The notes beneath the pieces are model-generated. The model did no database searches. It was not told the DNA's origin and worked only from the letters and a program-made list of their open reading frames with translations. Shown piece after piece: positions 6,214 through 10,530 of a stretch of DNA of 10,530 bases. The position numbers and the translations under genes were made by a program. How positions within the stretch are numbered: the stretch's first letter is position 1; each line of letters begins with the position of its first letter. The stretch covers positions 1-10,530 of the forward strand of contig JAQVEI010000035.1 in the NCBI GenBank assembly GCA_028697695.1. Reading direction: 5' to 3'. The DNA comes from Lentimicrobiaceae bacterium (lineage in GTDB: Bacteria > Bacteroidota > Bacteroidia > Bacteroidales > Lentimicrobiaceae).

Positions 6214-6783
6214 ATGAAAAAAGTATCTATGAGCGGTTCCCTTCGCGGGAACGTAGGGAAAAAGGATGCTAAAGCTCTGCGCACTGCAGGCAAAGTTCCC
6301 TGTGTAATCTATGGTGGAAAAGAACAACTTCATTTTTCAATGGATGAGGTAAGCTTTAAAACCATTCTCAACACGCCAAATTCCTATATTATTAACCTGA
6401 ATATTGACGGAAAGGAGCATAATGCTATACTTCAGGATGTTCAGGCTCATCCGGTAAGCGATCGTATTTTGCATGCAGACTTCCTCGAAGTAAATGAGCA
6501 AAATCCAATCATTATATCTGTTCCCATTCGTATAACCGGAACATCGCCGGGCGTTTTACGCGGTGGAAAACTTGTTAAAAAATTCCGTAAATTGAAAGTT
6601 AAAGCTCTGCTGAACGATTTACCGGATGAAATTCAGATTAGCATCAGTAAACTGGATTTGCTTCAGTCTATCCGGGTATCTGACGTGAAAGTTCCCAACG
6701 TAGAATTGCTCGATTTACCGACAGCAGTGATTGTTTCGGTAGCAGCTTCACGCAATGTTGAATCAGAAACTCCCGAACAGTAA
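6214..6783 (+). CDS. rplY: 50S ribosomal protein L25/general stress protein Ctc
   Basis: Binds 5S rRNA in the large ribosomal subunit. At 189 residues it is the long, two-domain form (CTC/TL5 type) rather than the short E. coli L25. The N-terminal L25 domain (about 1-93) ends with the highly typical QDVQAHPVSDRILHADF (74-90); the second, beta-rich domain covers about 98-178 and includes the PGVLRGGKL turn (112-120). The tail after 180 is short and acidic. The start is an ATG after a very A/T-rich leader (TAAATTAAAATCA), a typical strong Bacteroidota initiation context. It follows prs by 44 bases and is closed by a strong terminator, so prs-rplY is a probable operon; prs, rplY and pth in this order is a familiar arrangement in bacteria. 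Confidence 0.95.
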   Translation: MKKVSMSGSLRGNVGKKDAKALRTAGKVPCVIYGGKEQLHFSMDEVSFKTILNTPNSYIINLNIDGKEHNAILQDVQAHPVSDRILHADFLEVNEQNPIIISVPIRITGTSPGVLRGGKLVKKFRKLKVKALLNDLPDEIQISISKLDLLQSIRVSDVKVPNVELLDLPTAVIVSVAASRNVESETPEQ

Positions 6784-6806
6784 TTAAGGCCTGTTTTCAA
6801 ATATTT

Positions 6807-6836
6807 ACCGGAGGCATATTGCCTCCGGTTTTGTTT
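6807..6836 (+). terminator. Strong rho-independent terminator of prs-rplY
   Basis: A perfect 10-bp stem with arms ACCGGAGGCA (6807-6816) and TGCCTCCGGT (6820-6829), loop TAT, and a T-tract TTTTGTTT running to 6836. It begins 23 bases after the rplY stop and is the clearest terminator in the window. Confidence 0.92.
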
Positions 6837-6932
6837 AACTAAGAACTGAAGCCGGTTTAAAAACATTATCAGCTCATTCTACTAACCTCGAATACCTGTT
6901 CACATTAACGCACTGATTAAAACCTAATCGTT

Positions 6933-7496
6933 ATGAAGTTTCTTATCGTCGGGCTTGGAAATATTGGTGACGAATATGCCAATACCCGTCACAATATAGG
7001 TTTCATACTCGCTGACGCCTTGGCTCAGGATATGGGTGCAAAATTTACGGTTGATCGCCTTGCTTACAGGGCTGAAGCCAGGTTCAGAGGCAAAACTATT
7101 GTAATAATTAAGCCTACTACCTATATGAATCTGAGTGGTAAGGCTTACCGTTATTGGCTGGATGCTGAAAAAACAGATATAGCTAACTCTCTGGTACTGG
7201 TTGATGACCTTGACCTGGAACCGGGTATGTTTCGGTTAAAGCTAAAAGGCAGTGGGGGAAGTCACAACGGGTTGAATCACATTATTGAAGTGTTGGGGCA
7301 CAATAATTTCCCCCGGCTCAGGGTGGGCATTGGCAGCGACTTCGCCCGCGGCTATCAGGTCGATTACGTTTTGGGAAGGTTTTCACGTCAGGAAGAAAAG
7401 ATGTTTATAGAGCGTATCCCGATAGGAGTTGAGATGATAAAAAGTTTTATTGTATCGGGGGCTACCAATACCATGAACAGTTACAACAATAAATAA
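6933..7496 (+). CDS. pth: Peptidyl-tRNA hydrolase
   Basis: Releases tRNA from peptidyl-tRNAs that drop off the ribosome; cytoplasmic and usually essential. The 187 residues are standard length. All the active-site residues of the family are in place: N10 in GLGNIG, the catalytic H20 in NTRHNIGF (17-24), N66 in KPTTYMNLSG (60-69), D91 in VDDLDLEPG (90-98), and N112 in GGSHNGLN (108-115). The ATG at 6933 gives the classic MKFLIVGLGN beginning. It lies about 100 bases past the rplY terminator, so it probably has its own promoter, but I see no TAnnTTTG match in 6837-6932. It converges on the lipid kinase gene with a 45-base gap. Confidence 0.97.
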   Translation: MKFLIVGLGNIGDEYANTRHNIGFILADALAQDMGAKFTVDRLAYRAEARFRGKTIVIIKPTTYMNLSGKAYRYWLDAEKTDIANSLVLVDDLDLEPGMFRLKLKGSGGSHNGLNHIIEVLGHNNFPRLRVGIGSDFARGYQVDYVLGRFSRQEEKMFIERIPIGVEMIKSFIVSGATNTMNSYNNK

Positions 7497-7541
7497 GTAA
7501 AACTTCTTCAGGCTTCAGCCGGTGGTTATCGGCCGTAATTC

Positions 7542-8477
7542 TTATCCCCGGATTACCTGAATGGCCAATGGTATAATCTCAAAACTAACGGGTGTATGAC
7601 CCAATGATTCACCATCTGTTTCCAGATACATGGGCGGGTTGGATTCTATTTCCACCTTAGCACTGCGGAAAGTCTTTACCTGGGGTAGTTTAAGAAATGA
7701 ACCATCGTATAGCTTCCTCACGTTTCTGATGACCAGCAGGCGGCTTAAACGTGTAATAACGGTAATATCCAATAGGCCATCATCCGGAACAGCATTGGGT
7801 GCCTGCATCATGCCACCCCCATTAAATTTGCATATGGCAACGCTCATGGTAAAAACATCAGCGTTCAATACAGCCTCATCCATGGTAACCTTTACCTTCT
7901 TGTGGTTGTAATTAATCAGGCTGCTAAACAAGCTGATAAGGTATGAAAATGGGCCACTTCTGCCTTCTCTTTTTACTTTATTGGTTCGTTTTGCAACCAT
8001 GGCATCAAAGCCTAATCCAGCCATATTGATAAAATGGCGCTGTTTTACCAGATGACTGTTTTGGTATTTTACTTTTCCTACATCCTGAACAAATGTGTTC
8101 TCTCTGGCAATTAAATCAATGGCTTTTTTATAGCTGCCGGGTATATTGAATGACCGTCCCCAGTCGTTACCCGTACCTACAGGAATCATAGCAAGGGTAA
8201 TTTCGGTGGTGGCGTATTTCTTTTGGGTAAATATGCCATTCACTACTTCATTTAATGTACCATCGCCGCCCACCACAATTATTTTTTTAAAACCGGCTTC
8301 CACATATTTGCGTGCCAGTTTAACGGCGTGGTTGGGATGTTTTGTAAAAACGCTGGTAAAGTCAATACCTGCTTCCTGAAGTAAGGCTGCGATTTCGAGC
8401 CAGTCCTTTTCACCTTTGCGTCTGCCGGCATTGGGATTTACAATTACGAACCATTGCCCGGGATTTTCCTTGGCCAT
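7542..8477 (-). CDS. Diacylglycerol kinase family lipid kinase (YegS/BmrU-like)
   Basis: A 311-residue soluble kinase of the DAGK catalytic-domain family, which phosphorylates a lipid hydroxyl with ATP. Signatures: the N-terminal VIVNPNAGRRKG (11-22), the nucleotide-binding GGDGTLNEVVNG (70-81), IPVGTGNDWGRS (98-109), NMAGLGFDA (151-159), PDDGLLDI (231-238), and ETDGE (286-290) in the C-terminal beta domain. The family includes diacylglycerol kinases, YegS lipid kinases and the sphingosine/ceramide kinase lineage, so the lipid cannot be named; in Bacteroidota, which often make sphingolipids, a sphingoid substrate is as conceivable as diacylglycerol. ATG at 8477 fits the homologue start just before the first beta strand. 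It lies 120 bases downstream of a glycosyltransferase on the same strand and converges on pth. Confidence 0.9.
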   Translation of the reverse strand: MAKENPGQWFVIVNPNAGRRKGEKDWLEIAALLQEAGIDFTSVFTKHPNHAVKLARKYVEAGFKKIIVVGGDGTLNEVVNGIFTQKKYATTEITLAMIPVGTGNDWGRSFNIPGSYKKAIDLIARENTFVQDVGKVKYQNSHLVKQRHFINMAGLGFDAMVAKRTNKVKREGRSGPFSYLISLFSSLINYNHKKVKVTMDEAVLNADVFTMSVAICKFNGGGMMQAPNAVPDDGLLDITVITRLSRLLVIRNVRKLYDGSFLKLPQVKTFRSAKVEIESNPPMYLETDGESLGHTPVSFEIIPLAIQVIRG

Positions 8478-8550
8478 GGCTATTTATGTTGATATGAAAT
8501 TATCATTTTTCTCATTTAGTATTGCTTTCAACAGTTCGGATTCAGCCATA

Positions 8551-8558
8551 CAAAGGTA
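8551..8558 (-). promoter_or_regulatory. Possible -7 promoter element before the lipid kinase gene
   Basis: On the minus strand TACCTTTG (8558-8551) matches TAnnTTTG exactly, 73 bases before the kinase ATG. No TTG lies at the proper -33 distance, so this is a half-match only. The rest of the 8478-8597 gap shows no gene or terminator. Confidence 0.4.
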
Positions 8559-8597
8559 TGCGTTCTATTTGGGCTTTCCCTATCGACTTTGTATTTC

Positions 8598-9371
8598 TCA
8601 TGATTCGGGGATCTTACGGGATTGAAGTGATCTTATTTTCCATTGCCTTATAAAAGCGGCTCTTGCCGTTGTACGCGAGATATTGAATCCAGCCTTCCCG
8701 TCGAGTATTCCCAAATTTAAAATGTAATTGTAGAGAAATTTTATCACAGGATAAGCATACATGGTAAAAATATTGACTCTTTTCCCATTTTCAAACTGTG
8801 TTTGGGCCAGGATGGTATTAAAATACGCAACATGACGTTGGTGTTCATCGGGAGTAGTGTAACTGAAGTGTAACAGATTGCCTGTGAGATGCATAGGCGT
8901 ATAGTTTGCGTCATGCATTTTTACTTTTCCCTCTGGACCTGTTCCTACCCACTGGCCTTTCCGTTTATCCCACAAACGTAGCTTTCGGTTTGGATACCAG
9001 CCCGAGTAGTAGATCCACTTCCCGCAATAATTGGTCACGCAGTTCATTGTATATGCATCCCTTTGCCAGTTTTGCTTTACGTGCTGAATGGATGCGATTA
9101 GAGTATCATCCAGCGCTTCATCAGCATTTAGCGAAAGTACATAAGGGTAGCTGGTATAAGCAAGTGCCCTGTTTTTTTGTTCAATCAATTCATCAAACGG
9201 GTGTTGATAAAATCTGGCTCCAAAGGTGGTGCAGATATCAGCAGTTTGGTCTGTTGAGAATGAATCAAGCACTATAACTTCATCCGCAACAGCGCGTACC
9301 GAAGCCAGACACCTGCCCAGGTTGTGCTCTTCGTTGAATGTGACTATAACGACAGAGAGTTTTATTTCCAT
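8598..9371 (-). CDS. WaaE/KdtX-like family 2 glycosyltransferase
   Basis: A 257-residue GT2 enzyme of the type found in lipopolysaccharide core assembly (WaaE/KdtX group, beta-1,4-glucosyltransferases). Visible: LSVVIVTFNEEHNLGRCLASV (5-25), the diagnostic VLDSFSTDQT (34-43), the QKNRAL motif (65-70), and the metal-binding NADE in LSLNADEALD (79-88). The middle part has the NRKLRLWDKRKGQW stretch (128-141) and HFSYTT (168-173) often seen in this group. There is a moderately hydrophobic segment near 205-225 but no clear membrane span. An ATG at 9383 would add four residues, but it overlaps a TATATTTG promoter-like motif; the ATG at 9371 gives the usual MEIKLSVVIVTFNEE start. It follows the MATE gene by 18 bases and may be co-transcribed with it. 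Sugar and acceptor are not determinable; the core-LPS role is by family. Confidence 0.9.
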   Translation of the reverse strand: MEIKLSVVIVTFNEEHNLGRCLASVRAVADEVIVLDSFSTDQTADICTTFGARFYQHPFDELIEQKNRALAYTSYPYVLSLNADEALDDTLIASIQHVKQNWQRDAYTMNCVTNYCGKWIYYSGWYPNRKLRLWDKRKGQWVGTGPEGKVKMHDANYTPMHLTGNLLHFSYTTPDEHQRHVAYFNTILAQTQFENGKRVNIFTMYAYPVIKFLYNYILNLGILDGKAGFNISRTTARAAFIRQWKIRSLQSRKIPES

Positions 9372-9380
9372 AGAGATATG

Positions 9381-9388
9381 CAAATATA
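9381..9388 (-). promoter_or_regulatory. Possible -7 element just before the WaaE-like gene
   Basis: TATATTTG (9388-9381, minus strand) fits TAnnTTTG and ends 9 bases before the chosen ATG, similar to the layout at ispD. No TTG is present at the -33 distance, and the site sits between two closely spaced same-strand genes, so it may be coincidence. Confidence 0.3.
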
Positions 9389-9389
9389 A

Positions 9390-10530
9390 CTATATAACCT
9401 TCTGGCGCCACTTTCCTGACCTGAGGTAAAGAAAAGATAACAGGGATAAAAACAAGAAGTACACATATTCACTGGTCCAAACCAATGTAATGTTGAGCTG
9501 AAGATATCGTGCAATAAACCAGGTGTAGGACAGATAAACCACTATAGTAAGAAGTTCAATAACCAATTCGGTTGCGGTATTGGCGGTACCACTTACCCCA
9601 CTGAATAATATACTTGAAAATGAAAAAAACAGAAGAGCCGACATAACCACATAAAAAGAAGGTATGGTTTGGCGAATAATTTCAGGGTTATTGGTATAAA
9701 TTGAAATCATGGCATGAGGAAAAACAGCCAATATAATGGCTATACTTCCTATAAGTGTGAAGTTCAATACGATTACCTTTTTAATGATAGTGAACACTTC
9801 ATTGTGGCGTCCCTGACCAATGATGTTGCTTACCAGAGAATTGGTTGTAGAGCCAAACGCAAAAACCGGTATCATCAGCACCATATATGCGCTTCTCACA
9901 ATATTGGCTATGGCCAGAGAGCGTTCACCCATTTTTTCGACAATCATAAAAAAAGTAAACCAACCGGCCAGGGAGAGAAAATGTTGAAGCATCACAAAAA
10001 TGCTGATGTTTAAGGTAGAGCGAATTACCGCGAAGTCAACTTTTTTAAATTTGAACAGGTTAAAGGTATTCAGGTCAACCTTATAGAAAGTATAGATGAA
10101 GAAATATATGGCGGATGCCAGTTCGGCCATGACTGAGGCAATAGCAGCACCTTTAATGCCCATTTCAGGCATTCCCAGGTTCCCAAAAATCAGGGCATAG
10201 TCCAGTACTACATTTACCGTTGCCATGATTATTGCGTTATAGGTGAGCACCCGTGTAGAGGTAATGCCTATAAAAAAAGAGCGCAACAGTATATTGGCAA
10301 AAGCAAAAAACAAACCGTAGATCCGGAAATTCAAAAAGTCGAGGCTTGCCTTATAAATGGCCTCAGATTTTATCAGATAGCTCAGTATATCACCGGCGAA
10401 AACTCTTATAAACACGAACAATGCAAGCCCCAAAACGGTAAGGAAGTAAAGACTGTTGTCGGTTATTTTTCCAATGGCGGCATAGTTTCGTTCCCCGTAG
10501 CGACGTGCAATTAGAATTTGGCCACCAATG
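9390..10530 (-). CDS. MATE family efflux transporter (5' partial)
   Basis: The frame is open from the window edge (first full codon at 10529) to the TAG at 9392-9390, giving 379 visible residues; the N-terminus is outside. The TTG at 10433 is not the start, since upstream codons read GGQILIARRYGERNYAAIGK, a typical MATE loop. About ten hydrophobic segments are visible, and NVVLDYALIFGNLGMPEMG (visible 106-124) followed by IKGAAIAS is the hallmark repeat-end motif of the family. MATE proteins export drugs or organic cations in exchange for Na+ or H+ across the inner membrane. The family also belongs to the MOP superfamily with lipid and polysaccharide flippases, and a glycosyltransferase follows 18 bases downstream; still, the sequence reads as NorM/DinF-type MATE rather than a Wzx or MurJ. 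Substrate unknown. Confidence 0.92.
   Translation of the reverse strand, partial: IGGQILIARRYGERNYAAIGKITDNSLYFLTVLGLALFVFIRVFAGDILSYLIKSEAIYKASLDFLNFRIYGLFFAFANILLRSFFIGITSTRVLTYNAIIMATVNVVLDYALIFGNLGMPEMGIKGAAIASVMAELASAIYFFIYTFYKVDLNTFNLFKFKKVDFAVIRSTLNISIFVMLQHFLSLAGWFTFFMIVEKMGERSLAIANIVRSAYMVLMIPVFAFGSTTNSLVSNIIGQGRHNEVFTIIKKVIVLNFTLIGSIAIILAVFPHAMISIYTNNPEIIRQTIPSFYVVMSALLFFSFSSILFSGVSGTANTATELVIELLTIVVYLSYTWFIARYLQLNITLVWTSEYVYFLFLSLLSFLYLRSGKWRQKVI

Noticed and set aside
7516..7535. Hairpin CGGCCG/CGGCTG (minus strand) between pth and the lipid kinase, as a terminator
   Set aside because: A 6-bp stem with one G-U pair, an 8-base loop and no adjacent T-run on either strand; too weak to annotate.
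8906..9429. Plus-strand ORFs opposite the WaaE-like gene
   Set aside because: Antisense to a well-supported glycosyltransferase, with no recognisable motif.
9390..10530. The MATE plus glycosyltransferase pair as a Wzx-type polysaccharide export locus
   Set aside because: The transporter carries MATE hallmark motifs, and no polymerase, sugar-nucleotide or priming transferase genes accompany it in the window.

Overview
The window looks like a chromosomal housekeeping and cell-envelope region from a member of the Bacteroidota, probably close to Bacteroidales/Marinilabiliales. Three things point there: the protein flavours (QueA, IspD and the lysylphosphatidylglycerol-synthase-type membrane protein all read like Bacteroidota versions), starts preceded by A/T-rich leaders with no Shine-Dalgarno motif, and matches to the Bacteroidota promoter pattern (TTG, about 19 bases, TAnnTTTG) at several places. 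No mobile element, CRISPR array, tRNA, rRNA or phage gene is visible.

Layout. Bases 1-1911 (+) hold the C-terminal part of a multi-spanning flippase-like membrane protein, overlapping by 4 bases a membrane-anchored family 2 glycosyltransferase; together they look like a glycolipid or envelope module. Bases 1901-2773 (-) encode a cation diffusion facilitator that meets the glycosyltransferase tail to tail with an 11-base overlap. A gene-free stretch of about 315 bases (2774-3088) contains an imperfect palindrome. Bases 3089-4919 (-) carry ispD (isoprenoid precursor synthesis) and, upstream of it on the same strand, queA (queuosine tRNA modification). A queA terminator hairpin sits directly against the ispD promoter.

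The 4920-5236 gap is a divergent control region, with one promoter firing left into queA and one firing right into prs. Bases 5237-6783 (+) encode prs (PRPP synthase) and rplY (ribosomal protein L25/Ctc), closed by a strong intrinsic terminator. pth (peptidyl-tRNA hydrolase) follows at 6933-7496. Bases 7542-10530 (-) carry, in order of transcription, a MATE-family exporter (cut by the window edge), a WaaE/KdtX-like family 2 glycosyltransferase, and a diacylglycerol-kinase-family lipid kinase.

How the genes relate: prs, rplY, pth and queA serve nucleotide supply and translation; ispD feeds isoprenoids, including the undecaprenyl carrier used in envelope synthesis; the two glycosyltransferases, the flippase-like protein, the lipid kinase and the MATE exporter are envelope or lipid functions. 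I found no convincing new biological system. The points worth a second look are small: the flippase/glycosyltransferase pair, the nearly leaderless ispD start fused to the queA terminator, the long queA leader, and the palindrome in the 2774-3088 gap.
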